Assembly: GCF_020216065.1 (NCBI RefSeq) | Contig: NZ_JAIWNA010000008.1 | Location: 241,634-305,633, forward strand | Reading direction: 5' to 3' | Source: Nocardia rosealba | GTDB taxonomy: Bacteria > Actinomycetota > Actinomycetes > Mycobacteriales > Mycobacteriaceae | Length of the DNA: 64,000 bases | Part shown: positions 7,801 to 16,651 of the stretch, one piece after another | Layout of the letters: each line of letters opens with the position of its first letter | How positions within the stretch are numbered: the stretch's first letter is position 1 | Made by a program: the position numbers and the translations under genes | Notes under the pieces: model-generated | Seen by the model: the letters and a program-made list of their open reading frames with translations, nothing else | Database searches by the model: none | What the model was told of the DNA's origin: nothing

Positions 7801-9366
7801 TCATTTCTGCTCGTCGGCACGCTCGTTCGGTGCCGGAACGTGGCGAAGCAGGACGACGACCAGGCCGGCCGCGATCGCGGTGAGTCCGATACCGACGATC
7901 GAGTTCACTTGCAGTGCATGGGTATACGCCTGCCGTGCCGTCGTGGTGAGCTCGGCGCCGAGGGCTTCGGGCAGCATCGAGGCGACGTGCAGCGCTCCGG
8001 CGAGGGTGTCCTCGGCGGTGTGCGCGAGCTCGGCGGGCAGGCCATCCGGTAGTTCACCGGCCATCTGCCCGCGATAGACCGCGGTGCCGATGCTGCCGAT
8101 CACCGCGACCCCGAGCGCGGTCGACAGTTCCTGCCCCGTCTCCGAGATCGCGGACGCGGCACCGGCGCGTGCCGGGTCGACCGCGCCGACGATCAGGTCG
8201 AGGCCGAGCACGAACATCGGGCTCAGACCGAGTGCGAACACCACCATGCCGGTGACGATCAAGCCGAGATCGTCACCGCCCGCGAGCTGGGTGAAGATCG
8301 CGTAGCCGAACATCGCGATCACCAGCCCGCCCGTCATCAGATACGCGGGACGTATCCGAGGCGCGAGGGCGCTCACCGCACCGGCCGCGAACACCATGGC
8401 CACCGCCTGCGGCACCGTCCACAGCCCGGCCTCGAACGCCGAAAGCCCGAGCACCAGTTGCAGATACTGCGCGAGCAGCAGGAACAGGCCGCCCATGGCG
8501 AGCATGGCAACCATCAGCGCCGCGAGCGAACCGCTGAACCGGACATTGCCGAACAGTCGCAGATCGATCAGCGGGTCGGTGAGTCGTTGCTGTCGCAGCA
8601 CGAACACGGTGCCGAGCACCAGCGCACCGACCAGGACGGCGACGGGTTCCACGGCCAGTCCGTCCTTGGCCAGTTCCTTGATGCCGTAGATGACACCCAT
8701 CACCGACACCAGCGACAGCACGGCGCTGAGAATGTCGGGCTTGCCCGGGTTCGGATCCTTGTACTCGGGCAGCAGGAACGGTCCGGCCGCAAGCAGCAGC
8801 ACCATCGCGGGAACGGCGACCAGGAACACCGAACCCCACCAGAAGTTCTCCAGCATGGCCCCGCCGACCAGTGGTCCGACCACCATGCCGACCATGAAAC
8901 TGGTCATCCACACACTGATCGCGGTGGTCCGCTGGCGGTCGTCGTGGAACATATTGCGGATCAAGGCCAGGGTCGAGGGCATCAGCGTCGCACCTGCGAT
9001 GCCGAGCAGCGCGCGCGTGCCGATGAGCATGTTCGCGCTGGTCGAATAGGCCGCGATCACCGAGGCGGCGCCGAAGGCCAGCGCGCCGATCATCAACAGC
9101 CTGCGCCTGCCGATCCGGTCGCCGAGAGTGCCCATCGTGATGAGGAAGCCCGCGACGAGGAAGCCGTAGATGTCCAGGATCCACAACAGCTGTGAACTGC
9201 TCGGCTGCAATGCCTCGCTGATGTGGGGGATCGCCAGGTAGAGCACGCTCATGTCCATCGAGATGAGCAGGGTGGGCAGGGCCAGGACCGCCAACCCGAT
9301 CCACTCCTTGACCCCTGCGGTCGGAGTGGGTTCGTCGACCGGCCGGGGGCTCTGGGTGGAAGTCAC
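7801..9366 (-). CDS. MFS transporter, DHA2 family (EmrB/QacA-like, 14 helices)
   Basis: A 521-residue drug:proton antiporter-type protein. The N-terminal half has LDIYGFLVAGFLITMGTLGD followed by RIGRRRLLMIG (motif A), and the length plus number of hydrophobic segments fit 14 transmembrane helices. The C-terminus ends in a short charged tail. I placed the start at GTG 9366 (VTSTQSPRP), just before the first helix; the frame is open for 64 more codons upstream, but that stretch looks non-coding. The substrate is unknown. It is divergent from the AAA+ ATPase gene. Confidence 0.88.
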   Translation of the reverse strand: MTSTQSPRPVDEPTPTAGVKEWIGLAVLALPTLLISMDMSVLYLAIPHISEALQPSSSQLLWILDIYGFLVAGFLITMGTLGDRIGRRRLLMIGALAFGAASVIAAYSTSANMLIGTRALLGIAGATLMPSTLALIRNMFHDDRQRTTAISVWMTSFMVGMVVGPLVGGAMLENFWWGSVFLVAVPAMVLLLAAGPFLLPEYKDPNPGKPDILSAVLSLVSVMGVIYGIKELAKDGLAVEPVAVLVGALVLGTVFVLRQQRLTDPLIDLRLFGNVRFSGSLAALMVAMLAMGGLFLLLAQYLQLVLGLSAFEAGLWTVPQAVAMVFAAGAVSALAPRIRPAYLMTGGLVIAMFGYAIFTQLAGGDDLGLIVTGMVVFALGLSPMFVLGLDLIVGAVDPARAGAASAISETGQELSTALGVAVIGSIGTAVYRGQMAGELPDGLPAELAHTAEDTLAGALHVASMLPEALGAELTTTARQAYTHALQVNSIVGIGLTAIAAGLVVVLLRHVPAPNERADEQK

Positions 9367-9484
9367 ATCGCCGACGTTACCGACGGATCGAGAACACGTG
9401 CCAGCGATTTTCCGGGCCCGGTGACCCAGCGCACAGCCGGAAGTCGTTGGACATTCCGGGTCCGCGACCACGATCATTGGCGCG

Positions 9485-10612
9485 GTGTCCACACCTATCG
9501 ACCAGCTCCGGGATCCGTCGCGGGAGACGGGCGAGCCGTTTCCGTGGTCGGCGGCCATCGATTCGACCTATTCCACCCGCGACGCCATCGACGCGCTCGC
9601 ACTCGCCCCGTTCCTGCGCGGCGAGCAGCCCTTCGCCCGGCAGGCGCACCTCGACCGGGTCCATCCCGACGCGCCGTTGCGACCCGAGGGGTCGACGATC
9701 CTGCGCTCGGTCTTCGACGACGACAGCAGTGCGATGCTGGCTGCCGGGGCAGGCTGGTCGCTGCGGGCGGTGCGCTGGGCGGGTGGCTCGGCGACGATCG
9801 AGGTGACCGCCGCAAGCGATGAGCTCGCTGTCGAGGTACTCGCGCGCGCCACCGAGGGCGCTGCCCAGGCTCGCGACACCGCGTCGACGGTGGAAATGGG
9901 CTTCTGGCACATGGATGTGCGGCGGCCCGCGCGCAGACGCAGGCAGATCGTCGCGCCCGCGTGGCCGGAGATCCGCGGCAACTACACCGCGCCGGTATCG
10001 GCCGCGTTCGACCGGCTGATGAGCCTGGGTACCGACGACATCCGCGGCAGGCTCGTGCTGCTGCACGGCGAGCCGGGCACCGGGAAGACCACCGCCCTGC
10101 GGGCGCTCGCGCGGGCGTGGGCGCCGTGGTGCCAGGTCGACTGCGTGGTCGATCCGGAGGAACTGTTCAGCAATCCCGGCTATCTGATGGAGGTGGCCGC
10201 GGGTGCCGACGGTGACGACGAGGACGGTCGCTGGCGGTTGCTGGTGCTCGAGGACTGCGACGAGCTGATTCGCGGCGAAGCCAAAGAAGCGGCGGGACAG
10301 AAGCTTTCGCGGCTGCTGAACCTCACCGACGGCATGCTCGGTTCGGGACGCAAGGTGCTCTTCGCGATCACGACCAACGAGGACCTGTCCCGCCTGCACC
10401 CGGCGGTCGTGCGGCCCGGGCGGTGTCTCGCGCAGCTCGAGGTGGGCAGGCTCTCGCCCGAGGAGGCGACGCAGTGGCTCGTCGGCCAGGACCATGCCTC
10501 CGCCGCATTCCCCGACGGCGCCACGCTCGCGGAGTTGGTGGCCCATCGTGACGGTGGAATTCAGATCCGCTCGACGGTCGAGCGAACGACCGAGGTCGGT
10601 ATGTACCTGTAG
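9485..10612 (+). CDS. AAA+ ATPase with an actinobacterial N-terminal domain
   Basis: A 375-residue protein. Residues 1-160 form an N-terminal domain I associate with the DUF5925 family found ahead of actinobacterial AAA ATPases. The AAA module has Walker A GEPGTGKTT (195-203), Walker B LLVLEDCDE (252-260), sensor-1 ITTNED (295-300) and the HPAVVRPGR box (305-313) with arginine-finger candidates, so it should hydrolyse ATP. Start is GTG 9485. It stands alone between two minus-strand MFS genes, ending 9 bases before the convergent one. No protease or chaperone partner is adjacent, and its role is unknown. Confidence 0.85.
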   Translation: MSTPIDQLRDPSRETGEPFPWSAAIDSTYSTRDAIDALALAPFLRGEQPFARQAHLDRVHPDAPLRPEGSTILRSVFDDDSSAMLAAGAGWSLRAVRWAGGSATIEVTAASDELAVEVLARATEGAAQARDTASTVEMGFWHMDVRRPARRRRQIVAPAWPEIRGNYTAPVSAAFDRLMSLGTDDIRGRLVLLHGEPGTGKTTALRALARAWAPWCQVDCVVDPEELFSNPGYLMEVAAGADGDDEDGRWRLLVLEDCDELIRGEAKEAAGQKLSRLLNLTDGMLGSGRKVLFAITTNEDLSRLHPAVVRPGRCLAQLEVGRLSPEEATQWLVGQDHASAAFPDGATLAELVAHRDGGIQIRSTVERTTEVGMYL

Positions 10613-10621
10613 GACTCGCAC

Positions 10622-11923
10622 TCAGCGATGGACGACGGAGGCCGCCCCCGCGCAGGCGAGGGTGAGGACGAGGGGAACGATCAGCGCCGCGGTGAGCGGG
10701 ATGATCGCGGTGAGCCAGCCGATCACCGCCGGGCCCGCGAGCAAGCCGAGGTAGCCGATGGTGAAGACGCGCGACATCTCGGTGGCCGCTTTCGGTCCGC
10801 CCAGATTGCCTGCTGCCGTGAAGATCTGGGGCACACCACCCGCGAGCCCGAGACCGCACATCGCCCAGCCGACCAGGGAAAGCGGCAGCCAGGGTGAGAG
10901 GATCACGACCGCGAAACCGGCCGCGCACAACAGGCTTCCGTAGCGCAGCAGCGCCACCGGTCCGATCGCCCCGCTCACCCGGTCGGCCAGGAAACGGCCG
11001 ATGGTCATCGTCGCGGAAAACGCGCCGAACGCCAGCGCGGCGTCACCCTCGGACACATCGAGGTGTTCGCGGACTTGCAGCGCGCTCCAATCGGCGGCCA
11101 CGCCTTCGGCCAGCAGCAGTACGAAGGCGATCAGCCCGAGCCACAACACTTTCCGGTTCCGGTGCGATTGCCGCTCTGCGTCGTTCAGGCTCGAGTCCTC
11201 GTCTCGGGCCCGCTGCTCCCGGGCTTGCGGGCTGCTGGACGATCCGGGGGCGCCGGTGATCTCGGGCGGTGTCGGTGGGAGGTCTGCGGCGGGACGTGTG
11301 TCGTAGTGCTCGGGGTGGGAAGCGGGCTCGCGGTGGTGGGAGAGGAGATGGGGGACAAGGGCTGCGGTGGTGGCCAAGCCGAGAAGGCCGGCGGCGGTGA
11401 GCGTTATCTCGGGGGCGATGCCCGCGCGCTGGGTGGCGGCACCGATGATCGAGCCGACGAAACCGCCCGCCGAGAACATGGCATGGAAGGCCGACATGAT
11501 CGGGCGGCCGTAGCCGCGTTCGACGAGCACCGCCTGGGCATTCATCGATACGTCGAGCGCCCCGTTGCCGAAACCGAAGCAGGCCAGCGCGATCGCCAGG
11601 CTCACCGGCCCGGTCGCCAGGCCCGGCCCGACGATCGTCACCGAGATCGCCGACGCGGCCAGCGCCACCAACGTCCGGCTGCCGAGCCGGTCGGCGGTGG
11701 GGCCGGCCAGCCGCATCCCGATCAGCGCCGTCCCGGCGAGCAACAAGACGAACATGCCGAGCGTCGACGCCGACACCTCGGTCCGGTCGGTGATCGCCGG
11801 AATATGCACCACCCACATCGCGAGGAGCACCCCGTTCAGCGTGAAAGCGCCGAACACCGCCCCCCTGGCCGACCGCAGCCGACGATCAATCGCTGGCGTC
11901 ACCCCATCGACGCTACCGGCCAC
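10622..11923 (-). CDS. MFS transporter (YbjJ/FucP-like)
   Basis: A 433-residue major facilitator. Helices start around GAVFGAFTLNGVLLAMWVV, and the phrase GFGNGALDVSMNAQAVLVER is characteristic of the YbjJ/FucP-like subgroup of unknown or sugar substrates. A charged, disordered central loop (around HREPASHPEHYDTRPA) of roughly 60 residues separates the two six-helix halves. I chose GTG 11923 because GGGGAGG lies 9 bases upstream; ATG 11956 and GTG 11902 are alternatives. A hairpin repeat lies immediately upstream (11948-11997). Confidence 0.85.
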   Translation of the reverse strand: MAGSVDGVTPAIDRRLRSARGAVFGAFTLNGVLLAMWVVHIPAITDRTEVSASTLGMFVLLLAGTALIGMRLAGPTADRLGSRTLVALAASAISVTIVGPGLATGPVSLAIALACFGFGNGALDVSMNAQAVLVERGYGRPIMSAFHAMFSAGGFVGSIIGAATQRAGIAPEITLTAAGLLGLATTAALVPHLLSHHREPASHPEHYDTRPAADLPPTPPEITGAPGSSSSPQAREQRARDEDSSLNDAERQSHRNRKVLWLGLIAFVLLLAEGVAADWSALQVREHLDVSEGDAALAFGAFSATMTIGRFLADRVSGAIGPVALLRYGSLLCAAGFAVVILSPWLPLSLVGWAMCGLGLAGGVPQIFTAAGNLGGPKAATEMSRVFTIGYLGLLAGPAVIGWLTAIIPLTAALIVPLVLTLACAGAASVVHR

Positions 11924-11947
11924 CCGCGAGACCCTCCCCGAATTCAA

Positions 11948-11997
11948 GATCACCACGCTCTGGTGGCGGCATTTCGCGGCACCGGAGCGTGGTGATC
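11948..11997. repeat. dispersed inverted-repeat element, copy A
   Basis: An 18-base arm starting GATCACCACGCTC (11948-11965) pairs with 11980-11997 with a single mismatch around a 14-base loop. A second copy with nearly the same arms lies at 22099-22159, and both are followed by GATCA and a GTCCAG shortly after. It sits between two minus-strand genes upstream of the MFS start and may also act as a terminator hairpin. Confidence 0.75.
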
Positions 11998-12010
11998 AAT
12001 CGTCCAGGAT

Positions 12011-12853
12011 CTACTGCGGAGTCCAGACTCCGGTGGCGGCGGTCTGCTTGGCGTATTCGGTGAAGTCGCGGGGTGCACGGCCGAGGGCGCGCTGGACTCC
12101 GTCGGCGGTGGCCGAGTTGCGGCCGTCGAGGATGGTGCCGAACAGATAGTCGAGCAAGCCGACCACGTCCTCGGGGAGCTCGTATCCGCGCAGAGCCGCA
12201 ACGAATTCCGGCCGACCGATCGGGATGAAGGCGATCTCGCGGTCCGCGGCCTCGGCGATCTCGGTGACCGCTTCGGCGAAGGTGAGCGCCCGCGGGCCCG
12301 TGAGCTCGTAGATCTCGCCGACGTGCCGGGGATCGGTGAGAGCGGCGACGGTGACCTCGGCGATATCGTCGGCGTGCACGAACGGTTCGGGCACATCACC
12401 GTTGGGCAACGCGACAGCACCTGCGAGCACATCGCCGAGGAAGGCGCCTTCGCTGAAGTTCTGGGCGAAGAAGCTGCAGCGCACAACGGTCCAGGCCAGG
12501 CCGGACTCACGAACGGCCGCTTCGCATTCCAGCGCTTCGGGCTCGCCGCGGCCGGACAGCAACACCACCGATCCGACGCCGGCCGCGCGGGCGGCGGCGG
12601 TGAAGGCGCGGATCGTGTCCGGTGCACCGGGGACGGCGAGGTCGGGCTGGAAGGCGAGGTAGATCGCGGTGACCCCGGCCAGGGCGGGACCCCAGGTGTC
12701 GCTGTCGGTCCAGTCGAAGGGGATCTCGGCGGACCGCGAACCGCGGCGCACCGGGTGACCCGCCGCGTCCAGGAGGGCGGCGACGCGGCTGCCGGTCTTG
12801 CCGTTGGCGCCGGTGACGAGGAAAAGAGGCTGGTGAGCAGCGGTGTTTGTCAT
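12011..12853 (-). CDS. NmrA-like NAD(P)-binding protein
   Basis: A 280-residue atypical short-chain dehydrogenase. The Rossmann motif is TGANGKTGSR (14-23). The substrate-loop phrases (AIYLAFQPDLAVPG, FVHADDIAEV) are typical of NmrA/YtfG-type proteins acting as NADPH sensors or quinone oxidoreductases. The Tyr-x-x-x-Lys pair of classical SDRs is not evident. The start at ATG 12853 leaves 5 to 10 residues before the first strand. It is divergent from an AraC-family gene 72 bases away, a pairing that suggests control by that regulator. Confidence 0.82.
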   Translation of the reverse strand: MTNTAAHQPLFLVTGANGKTGSRVAALLDAAGHPVRRGSRSAEIPFDWTDSDTWGPALAGVTAIYLAFQPDLAVPGAPDTIRAFTAAARAAGVGSVVLLSGRGEPEALECEAAVRESGLAWTVVRCSFFAQNFSEGAFLGDVLAGAVALPNGDVPEPFVHADDIAEVTVAALTDPRHVGEIYELTGPRALTFAEAVTEIAEAADREIAFIPIGRPEFVAALRGYELPEDVVGLLDYLFGTILDGRNSATADGVQRALGRAPRDFTEYAKQTAATGVWTPQ

Positions 12854-12925
12854 GAGATAAGTACACCGGTGCCGGGCCTGCGTCACCATCGTCGGAACGC
12901 TCGCCGACATGCGCGGTCGTCTACT

Positions 12926-13885
12926 GTGAAAGATGTGGATGCGTTAGCCGGTCTGCTCGAGGGCCCACGTGCACGCGGTGCGTTTCTGATGTGCTCGCTG
13001 CTCAACCCGCCGTGGTCGCTGCGGGTCCAGGATCAGGCGCCGTTGACGGTGCTGGCCATGATTCGCGGAAAAGGCTGGGTGAGTACCGAATCCGGTTCGC
13101 CCCAACAGGTCGGCGCCGGTGATGTGGTGATCTTCCGTGGGCCGCAACCGTATACGGTGTCCGACGATCCGGCGACGGAGCCGCAGATCGTCGTGCAGCC
13201 CGGGCAGGTGACGACTACGCCCGACGGTGAAATCCTCTGCGAGACATTGACTCTCGGTGTTCGGCAGTGGGGTACCGACCCAGGTGGGGAGACCCTGATG
13301 GTCACCGGGACCTACGAGTCCGCCGGTGCCGTGAGCACCCGGTTGCTGCGCGCCCTGCCACAGGTCGCGGTCCTACCGCATGGCGACCTGGATTCCCGGC
13401 TGCTCGACCTGCTCGTCGACGAGGCGACCAGGGACCGCCCCGCCCAGGGCGCCGTCCTCGACCGCCTGCTCGACCTGCTGCTCATCGCCGCCCTGCGTGC
13501 CTGGTTCGCCCGCGACGACGCACCCGCCTGGTACCACGCCTACAGCGACCCGCTGGTCGGCAAGGCGCTGCGGCTGCTGCAACACAACCCGGCGCATCCG
13601 TGGACCGTGGTCGCGCTGGCCGACGCGGTCGGCATGTCGCGGGCCGCGCTGGCCCGCCGGTTCACCGAACTGGTCGGCGAACCGCCCATGACATTCCTGA
13701 CCGAATGGCGTTTGTCGCTGGCCGCCGACCTGCTCGCCGAGACCGATTCGACCGTGGAATCCATCGCCCGCCAGGTCGGCTACGGCAGTGCGTTCGCCCT
13801 GAGTACCGCCTTCAAACGGCACTTCGGAGTGAGTCCGCGTGACCACCGGCAGGGTGGGGGAGCGGCTTTGTCGTCGTCGGCCTGA
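12926..13885 (+). CDS. AraC-family transcriptional regulator with N-terminal cupin domain
   Basis: A 319-residue regulator. Residues 1-190 form a cupin-type sensing domain (PPWSLRVQDQAPLTVLAMI, GAGDVVIFRGPQPY). The C-terminal AraC DNA-binding domain has two helix-turn-helices: LADAVGMSRAALARRFTELV and a second around IARQVGYGSAFALSTAFKRH, followed by GVSPRDHR. I chose GTG 12926; GTG 12935 is also possible, and the long open frame upstream lies antisense to the divergent NmrA gene and is rejected. It probably controls that divergent gene. The effector is unknown. Confidence 0.86.
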   Translation: MKDVDALAGLLEGPRARGAFLMCSLLNPPWSLRVQDQAPLTVLAMIRGKGWVSTESGSPQQVGAGDVVIFRGPQPYTVSDDPATEPQIVVQPGQVTTTPDGEILCETLTLGVRQWGTDPGGETLMVTGTYESAGAVSTRLLRALPQVAVLPHGDLDSRLLDLLVDEATRDRPAQGAVLDRLLDLLLIAALRAWFARDDAPAWYHAYSDPLVGKALRLLQHNPAHPWTVVALADAVGMSRAALARRFTELVGEPPMTFLTEWRLSLAADLLAETDSTVESIARQVGYGSAFALSTAFKRHFGVSPRDHRQGGGAALSSSA

Positions 13886-13907
13886 ACCGGGCTGGCATCA
13901 TGACGGC

Positions 13908-14324
13908 ATGGATTACCCCGTGCTGTGGCCGATGCCGACCCGCTGGGCCGACAACGACCAGTACGGTCACGTCAACAACGTGACCTACTACTCCTACTTC
14001 GACACCGCGGTCAATGCCTGGCTCATGCGGGCCACCGGCACCGACATCACGGCGCTGCCGGCGCTCGGTGTGGTCGCCCAGACCTCGTGCCGGTTCCACG
14101 GCTCGGTCAGCTTCCCCGACCAGCTGCAGGTGGGGTTGCGTATCTCCCGCCTCGGCAAGTCGAGCATCACCTACGACCTGGCGATCTTCCGGGAAATCGA
14201 CGGTGGTCTCGAGCTGGCGGCCACCGGCGATTTCGTGCACGTCTACGTCGACAACGAAACACGCAAGCCGGTGCCGATTCCCGACGTGGTGCGTACGGCC
14301 GCCGCGGAACTCGTGACCGAGTAA
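13908..14324 (+). CDS. acyl-CoA thioesterase, 4HBT/YbgC hotdog fold
   Basis: A 138-residue single hotdog domain. The N-terminal motif RWADNDQYGHVNN (12-24) carries the aspartate used for catalysis in this thioesterase family, followed by the long central helix. Its product should be free CoA plus an acid, but the acyl substrate cannot be predicted. ATG 13908 lies 22 bases after the AraC gene stop, on the same strand, so co-transcription is likely. It converges on the SDR gene, with stops 6 bases apart. Confidence 0.88.
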   Translation: MDYPVLWPMPTRWADNDQYGHVNNVTYYSYFDTAVNAWLMRATGTDITALPALGVVAQTSCRFHGSVSFPDQLQVGLRISRLGKSSITYDLAIFREIDGGLELAATGDFVHVYVDNETRKPVPIPDVVRTAAAELVTE

Positions 14325-14329
14325 CAGTC

Positions 14330-15133
14330 CTACCCGCGCAGTGCTTCCTGGAAACGGCGCATGCCCGCGATCCATCGGTCGTAGTCGGCGCCCTTGTTGC
14401 GATACATCTGCAGCACCTCCGGGTGCGGCAGGATCAGGAAGTGTTCGGCGGCCATCGCCTCGATGACGGTCTCGGCGACGTCCTCGGTCGACAGCACCGC
14501 GCCCGCGGTCTTCACCGCCTTGATCGCGAAGGCCGCCGCGTCGGGGTTCTCCGGGATGAGGTCGCCGCTGAGCAGCCGGGTGTCCACGCCCATCGGACAC
14601 AGGCAGCTCACGCGAACGCCCTTGTCGCCGTAGGTGATCGACAGCCACTCGGCGAACGCGACCGCCGCGTGCTTGGTCACCGAGTACGGTGCCGAACCCA
14701 GCTGGGTGAGCAGACCCGCCGCCGACGCCGTCGAGACGAAGTAGCCTTCGCCCCGTTCGACCCAACCCGGCACGAGCAGCTTCGCGGCCCGCACATGCGC
14801 CATCACATTCACATCGATCGCAGCGGCCCACTGGTCCTCGGTGCTGTCGAGGCCGGGCCCACCGCCGATTCCGGCATTCGCGAAATACAGGTCGACCGGG
14901 CCGAATTCACGTTCGGCGGTGGCGATGAGCTGCGCGACCACCTGTTCGTCGGCCACGTCACCACCGACTGCTATCGCCTTGTCGCCGAGTTCGGCGGCCA
15001 CCTTCGCCGCGCTGTCACCGTCGAGATCGGCGACGACGACCCGTGCGTCACCGGCGACCAGACGGGCGGCGAGTGCGGCACCGATGCCCGCACCCGCGCC
15101 GGTGACGATCGCGACCTTGCCTGCTGTCTCCAT
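14330..15133 (-). CDS. short-chain dehydrogenase/reductase
   Basis: A 267-residue classical SDR. The cofactor motif is TGAGAGIG (11-18), the NAG motif is at 86-88, and the catalytic set is Ser137, Tyr150 and Lys154 in YSVTK. Aspartate after the second strand (VVVADLDGD) favours NAD(H) over NADP(H). The C-terminal region with HFLILPHPEVLQMYRNK is shared by a group of actinobacterial SDRs of unknown substrate. Start ATG 15133 places the first strand ten residues in. Confidence 0.88.
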   Translation of the reverse strand: METAGKVAIVTGAGAGIGAALAARLVAGDARVVVADLDGDSAAKVAAELGDKAIAVGGDVADEQVVAQLIATAEREFGPVDLYFANAGIGGGPGLDSTEDQWAAAIDVNVMAHVRAAKLLVPGWVERGEGYFVSTASAAGLLTQLGSAPYSVTKHAAVAFAEWLSITYGDKGVRVSCLCPMGVDTRLLSGDLIPENPDAAAFAIKAVKTAGAVLSTEDVAETVIEAMAAEHFLILPHPEVLQMYRNKGADYDRWIAGMRRFQEALRG

Positions 15134-15184
15134 GCTGGCACCATAACGGCGGTGCCGCCGGTCCCGCACCGGATCGCGAGCGGT

Positions 15185-16543
15185 TCAGGTGGCGGCCACC
15201 GGCTCGCGGACCGGTTCGACGGGTGCCTTCGCAGTGCGGGCAAGGGTGCCGAGGACAGTGTGGTTGAAGGCCAGGTTCAGCAGGAAGGCGGTGGCCGCGC
15301 CAAGGGTGACACCGCTGTCCAGCAGGATCTGCGCCGAGGTGGGGAACTTGTCGAACATGTCCTTGGTGAAGACCGGCAGCAGACCGATGCCGATGGCCGT
15401 GGCCGCGATGGTGGCATTCACCCGGTCGGTGAGGTCGGCTTGCAGCAAGGTCTGCACACCGACCACGGCGACCGTCGCGAACAGGACCAGACCCACGCCG
15501 CCGACCACCGGTTTCGGGATCACCGCCACTACTTCACCGAAGCGGGGGACGAGGCCGAGCAGCACCAGGATCGCCCCGCTCACCGCGGTCACGTACCGGC
15601 TGTAGATCCTTGTCGTCGAGACCGCGCCGACGTTCTGGTTGAAGATCGTGTCGATGAACGCGGTGAAGATGCCGCCGAGCACACCGGACAGGCCGTCGCC
15701 GACCAGGCCGCGCGCGAGATCACCTCGGCCGAGCGGTTTTCCGGTGATCTCGCTGATCGCCAGCATGCTCGCGGTCGACTCCGCGAACACCACCGCCATC
15801 ACGATGCTCATCGCCACCACGGCGGTCACCGGGAACTGCGGTGACCCGAAGTGGAAGGGTTGCGGAATGCCGATCCAGTCGGCGGCACCGACGCCCGCCG
15901 TCGAAATCAGCCCCATCGGCAGCGCGATCACGATGCCCGCGACCAGCGCGATGAGCACACCCAGCTGTGACCACACGCCACGACCGAGACACACGAAACC
16001 GACCGCGATCAGCACCACCACCGCCGCCAACCCGATACTGGACGGCGACGCGAAGCTCGGCGCCTTCGGATCGTTGCCGATGATCAGGCCACCGGCCACC
16101 CCGATCAGTGACACACCCACCACGGTCAGCACGGTCCCGGTGACCAGCGGCGGAAAGAAGCGCACCACCCGCGCGAACGGCCACGCCAGCGCCACACCGA
16201 CCACGCCACCGATCAGCATCGACCCGTACACCGCGTCGAGTCCGTACTCCTTCGCGATCAGAATCATCGGATTGAGCCCGACGAAGGTGGCACCACACAC
16301 GATCGGCAGCCTCGCCCCGGCCAGCTTGCCGACCCCGAGACTCTGCACCAGGGTGATCACCCCGGCCACCAGCAGATCGGCACTGATCAACAACCCGATC
16401 GTCGCCCGATCCAACCCCGCCGCCGCCCCGAAAACCAGCGGCACGGTGATACACCCGGTGTACATGATCAGGACGTGCTGCAGGCCGAAAGCCAGTTGCC
16501 GACCCAACGGCAACCGGGTGTCGACAGGATGTGCCTCGCTCAT
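15185..16543 (-). CDS. NCS2-family nucleobase (xanthine/uracil) permease
   Basis: A 452-residue inner-membrane symporter with about 14 helices. It shows the LQH motif in the first helix (FGLQHVL) and the NAT signature QNVGAVSTTR, with a glutamate two helices earlier (VVFAESTASM) that in this family binds substrate. Xanthine, uric acid or uracil are the likely substrates. The ATG at 16543 is directly preceded by GGCTACAACCTGTGT, a block also found upstream of the nuclease-like gene at 23781 and suggestive of a leaderless transcript. Confidence 0.9.
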   Translation of the reverse strand: MSEAHPVDTRLPLGRQLAFGLQHVLIMYTGCITVPLVFGAAAGLDRATIGLLISADLLVAGVITLVQSLGVGKLAGARLPIVCGATFVGLNPMILIAKEYGLDAVYGSMLIGGVVGVALAWPFARVVRFFPPLVTGTVLTVVGVSLIGVAGGLIIGNDPKAPSFASPSSIGLAAVVVLIAVGFVCLGRGVWSQLGVLIALVAGIVIALPMGLISTAGVGAADWIGIPQPFHFGSPQFPVTAVVAMSIVMAVVFAESTASMLAISEITGKPLGRGDLARGLVGDGLSGVLGGIFTAFIDTIFNQNVGAVSTTRIYSRYVTAVSGAILVLLGLVPRFGEVVAVIPKPVVGGVGLVLFATVAVVGVQTLLQADLTDRVNATIAATAIGIGLLPVFTKDMFDKFPTSAQILLDSGVTLGAATAFLLNLAFNHTVLGTLARTAKAPVEPVREPVAAT

Positions 16544-16558
16544 ACACAGGTTGTAGCC
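16544..16558 (-). promoter_or_regulatory. candidate leaderless -10 element
   Basis: Read on the minus strand, GGCTACAACCTGTGT abuts the ATG of the permease. TACAAC ends 6 bases before the ATG, the distance expected if the A of the start codon is the transcription start. The same 14-base core occurs at 23783-23796. Confidence 0.4.
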
Positions 16559-16651
16559 CCCGATTTTTACAGCGGGAGCGCACCGTGTTTCGCCTGCGTT
16601 GCGGGACTCGTATATTCCCCGATCCGCTCAGGTGGGGGCGGTTCGGCCAGG

